Of a stretch of 56,608 nucleotides of DNA, positions 1-9,222 are shown one piece after another (the stretch's first letter is position 1; each line of letters opens with the position of its first letter). Location: NCBI GenBank assembly GCA_964569295.1, contig CAZMVU010000008.1:1-56608 (forward strand). The letters run 5' to 3'. A model generated the notes under the pieces. That model ran no database searches. It was not told where the DNA came from and worked only from the letters and a program-made list of their open reading frames with translations. The DNA is from CAZMVU01 sp964569295 (GTDB lineage Bacteria > Hydrogenedentota > Hydrogenedentia > Hydrogenedentales > JAGMZX01). A program made the position numbers and the translations under genes.

Positions 1-271
1 GTGCCCGAATAACTTCTTGTTGTTCTTTATACGAGTCAGTGCCTAAGGCACTAATTGCCCACGTGGGCGACGCCCACAACCCAAGGCAAATGGGGACAGA
101 ACCAAGCGAGTCCCCCCCGCCTGCCCTGCCGAAGCTTCCCAGCGAAGGAGGGAGCGCATGGGCTGCCCCGATTTTTCCGGGCAATTCTCTTGTGTTTCTG
201 TGCTCCATCCGGCGTGTAAGGCACGAAGCCGGTGATTCCCGCCATTCGCTCACCTGTGTTAGGCTGAACCT
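1..271. other. Intergenic region upstream of the larA-like gene
   Basis: No convincing gene is visible. The stretch holds two short palindromes: AGTGCC-TAA-GGCACT near 39-53, and GTGGGCG-A-CGCCCAC near 63-77. It also holds a 20-base word at 93-112 that recurs inverted near 11630. The palindromes could be the end of a transcript from outside the window, but neither is followed by a T tract. Confidence 0.5.
93..112 (+). repeat. Copy 1 of a dispersed 20-bp word
   Basis: The word GGGACAGAACCAAGCGAGTC occurs here. Its reverse complement, with one mismatch, occurs at 11620-11639. Both copies lie in non-coding DNA. Words containing GGGACAGAACC are familiar from small palindromic, REP-like repeats in environmental bacterial genomes. 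That link is recollection and was not tested by a search. Confidence 0.45.
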
Positions 272-1585
272 GTGGCAATACGCAAAAAGATACGTCTTCC
301 CTATGGTCACGGCGTCCTGGAGGCCGTGCCGCCGCCCGGCGTGTGCCTCGGCGTGCTCGATGTAGCCGATGCGCCCGCCGTGAACAATCCGGGCGCGGCA
401 CTCTGCGAGGCCTTGGCGAATCCCATTGGCACGGTCGAACCGCTCTCGATAGACCGCGAAGAGCGTGTGACCATTATCGTGTCAGATGCCTTTCGCCACA
501 CGGGCATCGACCAGCTCTTGCCCACCCTCCTGGACTACCTGCGCGAAGCGGGCGCAACAGACCAGAATATCCAGTTCGTATTCGCCACCGGCACGCACCG
601 CCCGCCGACACCTGATGAGCAGGCGCAGATTCTCGGGGAAGAAGTCTTCGATCGCTTCAAGGCGTGCGCGTTTCCCCATGCCCCACACGACGAGGCCCAG
701 CTTGTGGAAGTTGGCACAACCTCCCGCGGCACCCGGGTGCGCCTCAACCGCCGGGTCGTCGAATCGGATCGCGTCATCGTGACCGGCGCGGTGGTGCTGC
801 ACTATTTCGGCGGTTTCGGTGGCGGCCGGAAGTCGATTCTGCCGGGAATAGCGGCGGCGGACTCCATCGCCATGAACCACGCCCGCAACCTCCACCCGAC
901 CGACGAGACCCTCAACCCTAATGTCCGCATCGGCGCCATGGAAGGCAACCCCGTGGCGGAGGATATGCAGGAGGCGGCAGACTTCTGCCGTTGCGATCTG
1001 CTGGTGAACACCGTGCTCAACCGCGATGGCGCTATCGCGGGGATATACGCGGGCGGCCTCACGGAAGCCCACGCCGCCGCCACCCGGCATGCACACCGTC
1101 TTTTCGCCGTAAACATCGCCGAGTTGGCGGACCTGGTGATCGCCTCCGCCGGGCCGGCCAAGAACTGGGTGCAAAGCCACAAGGCCTTGTTCAACGCCTA
1201 CCAGGCAGTACGCCCGGAAGGCCGCATTGTGCTGGCAGCACGGACGCCCGAAGGCTACGGTGGCAATAAGTTCGCCCAGTGGATTGGCTACGGCAGCCGC
1301 CAGGCCATTATCGCCGAACTGCGGCAGAACGCGGAGATTAACGGGCAGACCGCGCTCTCGACCATCGGCAAGGCGCGCATAACCACATTCATTACCGAGC
1401 TTTCCGGCGAAGAGGTGGCCGCCATGGGCGGCCGGAAAGCCCCCGATCTCGCCACCGCCGTCACAGACGCCGTGGCGGAGCTGCGGGCCGCCGGCATCGC
1501 ACAGCCGCGCTACTATGTGTTACCCTCTGCCGCCTACACAGTCCCCTTTCTCGACCAGGAGGCTCCCTTGGCAACCGGGCCGTGA
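272..1585 (+). CDS. larA: LarA-family nickel-pincer-dependent racemase/epimerase
   Basis: This is a cytoplasmic 2-hydroxy-acid racemase or epimerase of the LarA (DUF2088) family. LarA homologues use many different hydroxy acids, so lactate should not be assumed as the substrate. The 437 aa length is normal. All residues equivalent to the Lactiplantibacillus plantarum catalytic set are present: H109 (in ATGTHR), H177 and K187 (in HYFGGFGGGRKSILPG) and H203 (in MNHARN). The lysine position normally carries the nickel-pincer nucleotide. Translation probably starts at the GTG at 272, just before the conserved IRLPYG strand. No larB, larC or larE cofactor genes are in the window, so cofactor synthesis must be encoded elsewhere. 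The gene stands alone, 87 bp ahead of the yceD cluster. Confidence 0.85.
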   Translation: MAIRKKIRLPYGHGVLEAVPPPGVCLGVLDVADAPAVNNPGAALCEALANPIGTVEPLSIDREERVTIIVSDAFRHTGIDQLLPTLLDYLREAGATDQNIQFVFATGTHRPPTPDEQAQILGEEVFDRFKACAFPHAPHDEAQLVEVGTTSRGTRVRLNRRVVESDRVIVTGAVVLHYFGGFGGGRKSILPGIAAADSIAMNHARNLHPTDETLNPNVRIGAMEGNPVAEDMQEAADFCRCDLLVNTVLNRDGAIAGIYAGGLTEAHAAATRHAHRLFAVNIAELADLVIASAGPAKNWVQSHKALFNAYQAVRPEGRIVLAARTPEGYGGNKFAQWIGYGSRQAIIAELRQNAEINGQTALSTIGKARITTFITELSGEEVAAMGGRKAPDLATAVTDAVAELRAAGIAQPRYYVLPSAAYTVPFLDQEAPLATGP

Positions 1586-1672
1586 CGCCGGTGCGCTGAA
1601 TCGTTGAAGTTGTTGCTGTCATTGTGCTAAAGTTATGCGGTCTGGGCCGCGTCTACCCCCCACAGAGGTATT

Positions 1673-2269
1673 ATGTTGGATGCACTGCGCATTCCCGTGG
1701 TAACGGTTCCGGAGAACGGGCTGGCGGTTGCCGAAACGATTTCGATGAAAGCACTTACGCCGCCCAATGTCGCCCCGTTACCGGCCGATGAAGCGGCCAT
1801 CGATGGCGTGCTCTCGGAAGTGGGCGGCGAATACCTGTTTGCCGGCCGCGTTCGGTGTACGTATCATGGCACATGCCACCGCTGTCTGGCAGAAGCCGAA
1901 AATGTGGCGGAAATAGACGTGATGTGGCACTTTGCCACAACGGTGGAGGATGATATCCCGCAACTGTGGGACGGCGAAGACGATGAAGAGGAGGAGGAGG
2001 CGCAGGCGCAGCAAGTGCTTCCCTGGCGCGTGACCGGCGGCATCGTTCACCTGGATGAACCGCTTTGGGAAGAACTGGCGATGACGGAGCCAGTGAAGAT
2101 GGTATGCCGGGAAGCATGCAAAGGATTGTGCAGCCGTTGCGGCGCGAACCTGAACGAAGGGCCGTGCGGCTGTGAGACGGAAGAAACACCGGAGCCGGGA
2201 ACGCATAAGGGCTTGGCAAAACTGGCCGACCTTTATCCCGATCTCGCGAAGAAGCCAACGGAGGAATGA
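1673..2269 (+). CDS. yceD: YceD/DUF177 family protein
   Basis: This is a member of the DUF177 (YceD) family, usually encoded directly before rpmF. It has been linked to 23S rRNA accumulation in E. coli and plants. The 198 aa product has a mid-protein CxxxxxCxxC group (C62, C68, C71) and a very acidic linker at about residues 96-110. Its C-terminal cysteine knot, CKGLCSRCGANLNEGPCGC, is the family signature. The ATG at 1673 gives a normal N-terminus. The position before rpmF, plsX, fabD and fabG matches the conserved bacterial arrangement and supports the call. The stop lies only 4 bases before the rpmF start, so the two are probably co-translated. Confidence 0.88.
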   Translation: MLDALRIPVVTVPENGLAVAETISMKALTPPNVAPLPADEAAIDGVLSEVGGEYLFAGRVRCTYHGTCHRCLAEAENVAEIDVMWHFATTVEDDIPQLWDGEDDEEEEEAQAQQVLPWRVTGGIVHLDEPLWEELAMTEPVKMVCREACKGLCSRCGANLNEGPCGCETEETPEPGTHKGLAKLADLYPDLAKKPTEE

Positions 2270-2273
2270 AACG

Positions 2274-2456
2274 GTGCCTGTACCCAAACGCAGAACCGGA
2301 CGGACCCGGCGCGATATGCGCCGCTCGCACCATGCGATGAAATCGCCCAACCTCACCGAGTGCCAGAGCTGTGGTGAGCGAATTCGCCCGCATCGCGTAT
2401 GCCCCAAGTGCGGCCATTACAAAGACCGCCTCGTCGTCAGTCCCAAGAACGACTAA
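2274..2456 (+). CDS. rpmF: 50S ribosomal protein L32
   Basis: This is a 60 aa ribosomal protein L32 of the large subunit. It shows the typical basic N-terminus MPVPKRRTGRTRRDMRRSHH. Four zinc-ribbon cysteines, C30, C33, C43 and C46, sit in two CxxC pairs, so this is the zinc-containing form. The start is the GTG at 2274; an SD sequence GGAGG at 2260-2264 lies within the end of yceD at good spacing. A longer open frame upstream reads through yceD in another frame and is not coding. A strong hairpin about 20 bases after the stop separates it from plsX. Confidence 0.95.
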   Translation: MPVPKRRTGRTRRDMRRSHHAMKSPNLTECQSCGERIRPHRVCPKCGHYKDRLVVSPKND

Positions 2457-2476
2457 CACACGAAACGACCGTGTTG

Positions 2477-2506
2477 AACACCGGCAGCCATGCCGCTGCC
2501 GGTGTT
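2477..2506 (+). terminator. Strong hairpin after rpmF
   Basis: A perfect 12-bp inverted repeat, AACACCGGCAGC at 2477-2488 and its complement at 2495-2506, is separated by a 6-base loop. No run of T follows it. It may be a factor-dependent terminator, an RNA stability element or a processing site between rpmF and plsX rather than a classical intrinsic terminator. The next 175 bases up to plsX hold no gene. Confidence 0.5.
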
Positions 2507-2681
2507 GTACTGTTGATGCCTTGTGGGGGGCGGCATTTGCGCGTGGCACGCAACGCAGCGGCAGGTTGCGTCCTGGCGGGTCACGCAGATAGGTTCATAC
2601 AGCGCTGCTACTCGCTGGCGCATGGGGCCGCAGGCATAGCGACACCTGTGCCGCCACCGAATCGCGGCAGGAGATAACCCC

Positions 2682-3722
2682 ATGCGAATCGTACTGGATG
2701 CCATGGGCTCGGATAACGCCCCCTCCGTGGAGGTGGCGGGCGCGGTCATGGCAAGCCATGACACCGATGCGGAAATTACCCTTGTCGGTGATGAAGTGGC
2801 AATTACGGCCGAACTCGAGCAGCAGGACAAACACCACAACGTGCAGGTGGTCCATGCTTCCGAGCATATCACCATGGACGATGCGCCCCCCCTCGCGGTG
2901 CGCAAGAAGAAGGACTCGTCGCTGCTGGTGGCCTTGCGCCGCCTGAAACACGGCGAGGCCGACGCTGTCGTGAGCGCGGGCAACACGGGCGCGGTGGTTA
3001 TTGCATCGCGTGCGATGGTGGGTGCGCTCGAGGGCGTCTCGCGGGCGGCTATCTGCCAGGCGCTGCCCACGATGACCGGCAGTGTGTCCATCCTCGATCT
3101 GGGCGCCAACGTGAATTGCACAGCCCGGCACCTGTGCGAATTCGCGGAGATGGGCATCGCCTATTCCCATTTCGCGCTTGGGGTCGAGGAACCGCGGGTT
3201 GGCCTGCTCAATATAGGTGAGGAGGCGCTCAAAGGAACCCATGTCGCCAAAGAGGTGCACCGCAGCCTCACCGCTGCGCCGCATGTAAACTTCATTGGCA
3301 ATATGGAACCCAAAGCCCTCTACAGCGGCGCGGCGGATGTGGCTGTTTGCGACGGGTTTATCGGCAACCTGTTCCTGAAGACCAGTGAAGCGGTGGCGGG
3401 TTTTATGGGCAAGATGATACGCGAGGAATTTGAGGGGTCCTCGATGAGCAAGATCGGCGCCGTGCTCGCGCGCAATGCGCTCAAGAGCCTCAAGCGCCGC
3501 GCCGACCCCAACGAGTATCCTGGCGCACCGCTGCTGGGCATCAATGGGTTGGTGATCATTCTCCACGGCAGCGTGACTGCCAAGGGCGTGGCCAATGCGA
3601 TCCACGGGACCATCGTGGCGCATGACAACAAACTCAATGATCACATCCAGGAGAACATCCAGGAATTGCGCGTGCTCGAGCAGGCGGCGCCTGAGTGCAA
3701 ACATGCGGCGGAACAGGCATGA
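2682..3722 (+). CDS. plsX: Phosphate acyltransferase PlsX
   Basis: This is a peripheral membrane enzyme that makes acyl-phosphate from acyl-ACP for the PlsY step of phospholipid synthesis. The 346 aa length is typical. The N-terminal motif IVLDAMGSDNAP and the internal VSAGNTGAVVIAS and PGAPLLGINGLVIILHG blocks are family hallmarks. A GGAG-type SD just upstream of 2682 supports the ATG. The stop codon overlaps the fabD start as ATGA at 3719-3722, so the two are translationally coupled. The order yceD-rpmF-plsX-fabD-fabG is a classic bacterial lipid cluster. fabH, acpP and fabF, often neighbours, are absent here. Confidence 0.95.
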   Translation: MRIVLDAMGSDNAPSVEVAGAVMASHDTDAEITLVGDEVAITAELEQQDKHHNVQVVHASEHITMDDAPPLAVRKKKDSSLLVALRRLKHGEADAVVSAGNTGAVVIASRAMVGALEGVSRAAICQALPTMTGSVSILDLGANVNCTARHLCEFAEMGIAYSHFALGVEEPRVGLLNIGEEALKGTHVAKEVHRSLTAAPHVNFIGNMEPKALYSGAADVAVCDGFIGNLFLKTSEAVAGFMGKMIREEFEGSSMSKIGAVLARNALKSLKRRADPNEYPGAPLLGINGLVIILHGSVTAKGVANAIHGTIVAHDNKLNDHIQENIQELRVLEQAAPECKHAAEQA

Positions 3723-4633
3723 CCTGTTATCTGTTTCCCGGCCAAGGGGCGCAAAGCTCCGGAATGGGGCAGGATTTTTATGAGAACTCGGCCCCCGCAA
3801 GGGCCGTTTTCGAGGAAGCCGCGGCGGCCATGCCCGATGGTTTCCTGCACACCCTGTTTTCCGGACCGGCGGAAACGCTGAATAAAACCACCACAGCGCA
3901 GCCGGCGATCCTTACTGTCGAGTGTGCTATCACGGCGGACCTTCAGGCCCGGCGCCTCTCCCCCACCGGCGCCGCGGGACACAGCCTCGGCGAAATCGCC
4001 GCGCTGGTGGCGCTGGGGGCACTGACCTTCGGTGGCGCGTTGCACTTCGTGCAGGCCCGGGCAAAGGCGATGAGCGAGGACGTGCCGGCGGGCGGCATGG
4101 CGGCTGTAATGGGCCTTGCCGCGGAAACGGTCGAACAAACACTTCCGGTAGAAGCGCAGGTGGCCAATTTCAACGGCCCAGCACAAACCATCATTACCGG
4201 AACGAAAGCCGGGCTGGCACAAGCCGCCAAGGCATTGAAGGCGGCGGGGGCAAAACGCGTGTTGCCGCTCAAGGTCTCCGGGCCTTTTCACTCGTGGCTC
4301 ATGCGGCCAGCCGCGGAAAAGCTGCGCCCCCTTCTCGCGGACATGCGCATCGCACCCCCCAGGACTACCTTCATCTCCTCCGTGCGCGGCGGTCCCGTGG
4401 ACGACCCGGAAGACATTCGCGGGCTCCTGGCGCAGCAATTGTATGCACCCGTGCGGTGGACGGATGTCATGGCGCATATTTCGGGCAGGGCGTGTGTCGA
4501 GGTAGGGCCGGGCACGACATTGCAAGGGCTGGCCAAACGCATGCAAGACGGTCCGGTAGTATCGCCGGCGAATTCACTGGCCGCGGTTGACGCCCTGGCC
4601 GGGGAGATTCATCACGATGACGGCACTGCATAA
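3719..4633 (+). CDS. fabD: Malonyl-CoA:ACP transacylase FabD
   Basis: This enzyme transfers malonyl groups from CoA to acyl carrier protein, feeding fatty acid elongation in the cytoplasm. I start it at the ATG at 3719, which overlaps the plsX stop and gives the usual N-terminus MTCYLFPGQGAQ; 304 aa is normal. The nucleophile S89 lies in GHSLGE, and the partner histidine is H191 in SGPFHSW. The C-terminal VEVGPGTTLQGLAKR block is typical. Its last 17 bases overlap the start of fabG. An earlier in-frame ATG at 3695 would add 8 residues inside plsX and is less likely. Confidence 0.94.
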   Translation: MTCYLFPGQGAQSSGMGQDFYENSAPARAVFEEAAAAMPDGFLHTLFSGPAETLNKTTTAQPAILTVECAITADLQARRLSPTGAAGHSLGEIAALVALGALTFGGALHFVQARAKAMSEDVPAGGMAAVMGLAAETVEQTLPVEAQVANFNGPAQTIITGTKAGLAQAAKALKAAGAKRVLPLKVSGPFHSWLMRPAAEKLRPLLADMRIAPPRTTFISSVRGGPVDDPEDIRGLLAQQLYAPVRWTDVMAHISGRACVEVGPGTTLQGLAKRMQDGPVVSPANSLAAVDALAGEIHHDDGTA

Positions 4634-5351
4634 GCAGGTAGCGCTCGTTACCGGCGGCACCCGTGGCATCGGCCGGGCCGTCGCAGCGCGGCTCATCGCC
4701 GAGGGGGTCCGCGTGGCTATTTGTGGGCGCAACGACGTTTCGGTACACGAAACCGCCGTGGCCCTGAGCGGCGACACACACGGCTACACGTGCGACGTGG
4801 GCGATGCGGCCGCGGTGGATGCGCTCGTCCGAAACGTCGAAGCAGACCTCGGGCCGGTAAGCATTCTCGTAAACAACGCGGGTATCACGCGCGATGGCTT
4901 GCTCATGCGCATGAAGGATGAGGCGTGGGCAGACGTGTTGCGCACGAGCCTCGATGGCGCTTTCTACTGCACCCGCGCCGTGGGGCGGGGCATGCTTCGC
5001 CAGCGCTATGGCCGCATCGTGAACATTGCGTCCGTGGTCGGCATACGCGGCCAAGCCGGGCAAACCAACTACGCGGCGGCAAAGGCCGGACTCATCGGCT
5101 TCACCAAGGCCTACGCCCGCGAAGTGGCCACCCGCAATGTGACGGTGAACGCCGTGGCACCCGGCTTCATCGACACCGAGATGACGGCCGGCATGGATGA
5201 AAAGGCGGTAGCGGAGGCGACCGCGCACATTCCCTTCGGACGCGCGGGCACACCGGCAGAGGTGGCGGGCGCCGTGGCTTTTCTCGTTGGGCCCGAATCG
5301 GCGTATATCACCGGCGCGGTCATCCCCGTGGATGGCGGACTCGGCATGTAA
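4617..5351 (+). CDS. fabG: 3-oxoacyl-ACP reductase FabG (SDR family)
   Basis: This is an NADPH-dependent short-chain reductase for beta-ketoacyl-ACP in fatty acid elongation. The 244 aa protein begins MTALHKQVALVTGGTRGIG, and the start at 4617 lies inside the fabD 3' end. The Rossmann motif TGGTRGIG, the NNAG motif at 86-89, S139, and the YxxxK pair Y152/K156 are present. The asparagine of the usual N-S-Y-K tetrad appears to be Ser at about residue 111 (RTSLDGAF, where relatives read ..NL..). The operon position still argues for FabG. It ends the + strand lipid cluster and converges on the DUF4838 gene. Confidence 0.9.
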   Translation: MTALHKQVALVTGGTRGIGRAVAARLIAEGVRVAICGRNDVSVHETAVALSGDTHGYTCDVGDAAAVDALVRNVEADLGPVSILVNNAGITRDGLLMRMKDEAWADVLRTSLDGAFYCTRAVGRGMLRQRYGRIVNIASVVGIRGQAGQTNYAAAKAGLIGFTKAYAREVATRNVTVNAVAPGFIDTEMTAGMDEKAVAEATAHIPFGRAGTPAEVAGAVAFLVGPESAYITGAVIPVDGGLGM

Positions 5352-5501
5352 TTCCACGCCCGGCGCACCGTCTCGAGAGGCCTCCCGAGTCTTCCGGCCG
5401 GTCTTTGACCGAACCAGGGCAAGACCGTGGCGTCTTCACGAAGACCTGCGTGCAAACCGCTCCCCCATTTCCCGCGTAAACGCCCTTCATAAGGCGTATT
5501 C

Positions 5502-8138
5502 TCAGCCGCCGGGTTGGCCGGTGTGCGTGCGGTAGGTGGCCGTGAGCGTGCGCGTCTTGCCGGGGGCGAGGGGTTGCGTCTCCATGATGAACGCGAGATT
5601 GGCTTGTTGCGCCTTGTGCTCGCCGTTCCAATAGTACGACCGGCTTTCGATGGCCGCCTCGGCGGCCGGCGCTGCCGTGATGGTGAGATTCTGCGCGGGC
5701 AGATACACGGCCCAGGGCATGCCGGGCGCCGCGGCGACATCTGCGGCATCGACGGGCAACCCGAGGCGATGTGCATCGAGCGGCCGCTGCTCCCAGCCCT
5801 CTTCCCTCTGTAGCCAAAGTTGGGGGCGTTCCGCGTCCGGTGCGAAGAGCACGGGGCCTTCCTCGATGGCCGGCACGAGGCGAATGCCGTTGGGGTTGTT
5901 CACGGACAGGGACACGGTGAGCGCATCCCCTGCGAGCGTAAACGTGCGGCGCAACACGAGGCCATCGCGGCCCGTAGCGGCGAGGGTTACCGCGGCCGAA
6001 TTCTGCTCAACCACTTCCCAGCTTTTCGCCGCGGTCTCCGTGTCCACACCGGGGCCATGGTACCGCACCGCCCATGTGCCAGGACCGGCTCCATAGTTCT
6101 TGAAACCACGCAGCAGCTCGGCGCCGGCTGCTTTGTCGCGCCAGCGCACGGCTGCGCCCGACAACCCGGGCACGACCCACACAAGGTAACGCTCATTCTC
6201 GAGAATCACGCGGTCGTAGGTCTTGCGCTGCCGTTTTGCTTGGTGTCTTGCTTCCCGCCGCACATGCGCCGCCAGGTCATAGGCGGGGTTCTGCTCAGGG
6301 TCGAAGCCGAGACGCCGCAGGTCCGCCAGGAAATCAGCGAGCCTGGGAGCTGGCGGGTATTCGAGCACGAACTTCCCCTCTGGCGCCCTGAGCGTGGGCG
6401 GGGCGGTGAGTGCCGCGAACTGCACGGGCAGACGTGCGATTTCGACACGCCGGCGCACATCCTCTGGCAGATCGTGCGCAAGCGCCTCATCGAAATGGGT
6501 GTTCGCCTTGGCCAGCAGCGGCGCGTCGAACCAATACGTGTCCTGGAAGCAATGAAGGTAAACGCCCCTTTCCTTGACTGCCCCGGCAATCAGGTCGATA
6601 TAGGCGTTGATATGCGGCGCGGCTTTGCCGTAGTACCAGCGGTTGAATTCGTTCCTGGGCATGCTGCCGGGGAGGTCCGGGTCCCAGGTGCAGCGCGAGA
6701 GCACATAACTTCTCAGGGGCGCGAACTCGGCCAGCTCGGTGCCGGATTCCGCCCAGCCCTGCTCGTATACGCCGGTCACGTAGTACTGTGTGAGCATTTG
6801 CAGATTCTGCTGAATAACGTGCAGGTTCGGGTGTGCACGCAACGGATGGCCCAAGTTGGCAGCATAATTCCAGATGTACAGGTCATCGGTGAGCCCAGAC
6901 CAGCGCTCGAGATCGCGCATGAACGCGCGGTTCACCGCACTCTCCGGATCATCCAAAGGCCAGCTGAAATCGCACTCGACACTGCAAAGCTGCACGATCA
7001 CATTGTCGCGGAGGCGGATATCTTGCGGCGCAGGACGTGTGTGCCGGTAGGCCAACGTGTGCGCTTTGTACCCCTCGCCGGGAAACGCTTGCTCGAGTCC
7101 TTCGGCCACGCGGTTCACCAGCACCAACACCGAGCCCATGGGCGATTCCGCCCGGGCATCCGCCGCGCGGCATGTATCGCACGTGCATGCCCCGCCCCAG
7201 TCCATTTGCGAGACGCTTACAACCTTCCTGTCCGGATGAGCCATGACATTGCGCCGCCGCGCGGTCACTGCTGGATTTTCCGGATCCGGCCCGGTCTCGA
7301 TAAGCGCAACGGCCTCACGCAGCACGGCCTGGGCCGTGGCCGGATTCGTGCAGCAGAGCTGGGCCGCGCCGCGCGCTGCCGCGTTTTCCGAGGTGACAGT
7401 GCGCCAGTTGCCGGTGGGAGCGGTGCGTTCACCGTTTACCTCTGCATAGTAATCGGGATGATCGGCAAAGTATTCGTCCGGCGGCAGCAGGTGATAGAAC
7501 GTGTGTGCGCCGAAGGGCCCATGCGCCACAGGCCGGTGCAGCCCGTGGGCGTGGCGGTACTCTTCGGCCTCGGGCCAAAGCGCATGGTACCCGATCTCGC
7601 GAAATGCGAAAACCGGACCATAGGTGATGTCGAACCGATCGATACCGATACCCGGGGAGGGCGTGCGTGTAAAGTCCGGGGCAAACCAGCGGACGTTCAA
7701 AGCCTGCCGGAAAAACTCATACACCCCATTGAGCGTGGCATGATCCGAATTCGCCGCGATTATGAGCTGCTTTTCCGCACCCAATGAGCGTGCCCGTGCT
7801 CCGGGTACGAAAGCACGCACAAGGAACCGGTCATCGCCGAGGGCTTCCATATCCCTGTGCGGCACGAGATCCGCGTTCAAGGCGTCACGGCCCAGCCACA
7901 CATTGATGCGCCCCGCGTTGGTCGGGCTGGCGTCGATTGCCTTAAAGGTGCACGCTTGCCAGTACTTCTGAAACGTCTCGACAGCGCGCTGCTCGAGGGG
8001 GCTCGGGTCCTCGGGAATGACCACATGCAACGCGCCGAAACTACCCGCATCGATCCAGGTCTCGGCGCTGAGGCCCATCGACCGGCCGGGCCCAAGCGGC
8101 TGCGCGAACAACAATAAGGCGAGCATGCAGTACGCCAC
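5502..8138 (-). CDS. Large exported DUF4838-domain protein
   Basis: This 878 aa protein is of the DUF4838 type, often seen near carbohydrate-active genes in Bacteroidota, Planctomycetota and relatives. No reaction is firmly established for the family. The start is a GTG at 8138 with GAGGA about 8 bases upstream. A short hydrophobic segment near the N-terminus (MLALLLFA) suggests export. Residues about 30-130 resemble the alpha/beta N-terminal domain found before glycoside hydrolase barrels (LNGVYEFFRQAL). The middle holds the DUF4838 block, with a paired-cysteine segment GGACTCDTCRA. The last 250 residues look beta-rich. It lies 24 bases after the HDOD gene and could share its transcript. Confidence 0.75.
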   Translation of the reverse strand: MAYCMLALLLFAQPLGPGRSMGLSAETWIDAGSFGALHVVIPEDPSPLEQRAVETFQKYWQACTFKAIDASPTNAGRINVWLGRDALNADLVPHRDMEALGDDRFLVRAFVPGARARSLGAEKQLIIAANSDHATLNGVYEFFRQALNVRWFAPDFTRTPSPGIGIDRFDITYGPVFAFREIGYHALWPEAEEYRHAHGLHRPVAHGPFGAHTFYHLLPPDEYFADHPDYYAEVNGERTAPTGNWRTVTSENAAARGAAQLCCTNPATAQAVLREAVALIETGPDPENPAVTARRRNVMAHPDRKVVSVSQMDWGGACTCDTCRAADARAESPMGSVLVLVNRVAEGLEQAFPGEGYKAHTLAYRHTRPAPQDIRLRDNVIVQLCSVECDFSWPLDDPESAVNRAFMRDLERWSGLTDDLYIWNYAANLGHPLRAHPNLHVIQQNLQMLTQYYVTGVYEQGWAESGTELAEFAPLRSYVLSRCTWDPDLPGSMPRNEFNRWYYGKAAPHINAYIDLIAGAVKERGVYLHCFQDTYWFDAPLLAKANTHFDEALAHDLPEDVRRRVEIARLPVQFAALTAPPTLRAPEGKFVLEYPPAPRLADFLADLRRLGFDPEQNPAYDLAAHVRREARHQAKRQRKTYDRVILENERYLVWVVPGLSGAAVRWRDKAAGAELLRGFKNYGAGPGTWAVRYHGPGVDTETAAKSWEVVEQNSAAVTLAATGRDGLVLRRTFTLAGDALTVSLSVNNPNGIRLVPAIEEGPVLFAPDAERPQLWLQREEGWEQRPLDAHRLGLPVDAADVAAAPGMPWAVYLPAQNLTITAAPAAEAAIESRSYYWNGEHKAQQANLAFIMETQPLAPGKTRTLTATYRTHTGQPGG

Positions 8139-8162
8139 GGTGCAATCCTCTCTATTGGCCTG

Positions 8163-9203
8163 TCAGCTGGCGGGTTGCGATAGCGCTTGTATAATGCTCT
8201 CGAGCCGATCCGTCAGATCGACACGCAACGAGGCGAGCTTCACATCGCCTAGATTGAGGTGCCGTGTCGAGGGGTGCCCGATCAACATGGTGTCTTCGGC
8301 CTGATCATATACGGTAAAGCCTTCGGCCTTCGCGACAACATTGGCCAACGCCACAATATGCACCCGGTCGAGAATGCCTTCATCGAAGCAGAGCGCGGGG
8401 TCCTCGTGGCAGAAAGTAAGCATGTGGAACTCGGGCGGCAGCCCCCACGCCTGCACCACGTGCAGCCCGGCCAAGGTGTGGAAGCCGTCGAGCACTTCAC
8501 GCAGCAGATCCGGGTTGTCGCGCAACGCGCTGAGAGCGCCCGAACGGGCATTGGTCACGATTTCGAGCAAGGCCACCTTGCCGACATCGTGCAAAAGCCC
8601 GCCCAGAAAAAGCAGATCCGTGTTCGGCTCGGCGCGAATGCGCGCCACCTCTTCTGCGCAGTAAGCCGTGGCGATGGCATGGCGCCAAAGCTGCTGCATG
8701 AAGGTGCGCAGGCGTTGATCACCCGTAATGAAGAGATTGCGATTAGCTACGGCTTGCACCGTGTTGGCGATGGTTTTCATGCCGAGCCGCGCGCAGGCGG
8801 TGTTCAACTCGGTGATTTCGCTCAGTCCGCCATAAACCGGGCTGTTCGCAAGCCGCATGACGGCCAGCGATATAACCTGATCCTCGCGAATGAGATTCGC
8901 CAGGTCCTGCATCGAGGCCTCCGGATCACGCACCATGCTGAGCACCCGCTGCGAAACCTCCGGCAACATGGGCAGGCGCTTCATGGCCTCCGGCAGTTCC
9001 GCCAAGAGATCGCCGCCAATGCTGCCTTCCGGCGCCATTTCCCGGACATCCTGCACGGTGTCGATCGGGTGTGTGGCAAGGGCGGCGCCCTCGCGCACCA
9101 CAATATACGGGTTCTTGCACGCGGTACACGCACGCAACACACGATTCTGACCGGGTTTCATGCCGCCATGCAACGCCTCTTTACAGAAGGGACATTCGGC
9201 CAT
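8163..9203 (-). CDS. HDOD-domain signalling protein with N-terminal zinc ribbon
   Basis: This 346 aa cytoplasmic protein starts at the ATG at 9203, set by AGGAGAG five bases upstream; an earlier ATG would add six residues. Residues 4-29 carry two CxxC pairs (C4, C7, C26, C29) that look like a zinc ribbon. An HDOD domain follows (about 70-270), with LPEVSQRVLSMV and HDVGKVALLEI. HDOD proteins are HD-GYP relatives that usually lack full catalysis and act in regulation of motility, surface attachment or c-di-GMP circuits. The gene is 19 bases after a GspE/PilB-type ATPase with probable c-di-GMP-binding repeats. A role in controlling that ATPase is a reasonable inference. Confidence 0.82.
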   Translation of the reverse strand: MAECPFCKEALHGGMKPGQNRVLRACTACKNPYIVVREGAALATHPIDTVQDVREMAPEGSIGGDLLAELPEAMKRLPMLPEVSQRVLSMVRDPEASMQDLANLIREDQVISLAVMRLANSPVYGGLSEITELNTACARLGMKTIANTVQAVANRNLFITGDQRLRTFMQQLWRHAIATAYCAEEVARIRAEPNTDLLFLGGLLHDVGKVALLEIVTNARSGALSALRDNPDLLREVLDGFHTLAGLHVVQAWGLPPEFHMLTFCHEDPALCFDEGILDRVHIVALANVVAKAEGFTVYDQAEDTMLIGHPSTRHLNLGDVKLASLRVDLTDRLESIIQALSQPAS

Positions 9204-9222
9204 GGTTCTCTCCTGATTCATG

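Noticed and set aside
5820..7787. Long + strand open frame opposite the DUF4838 gene
   Set aside because: Antisense shadow with no start signal.
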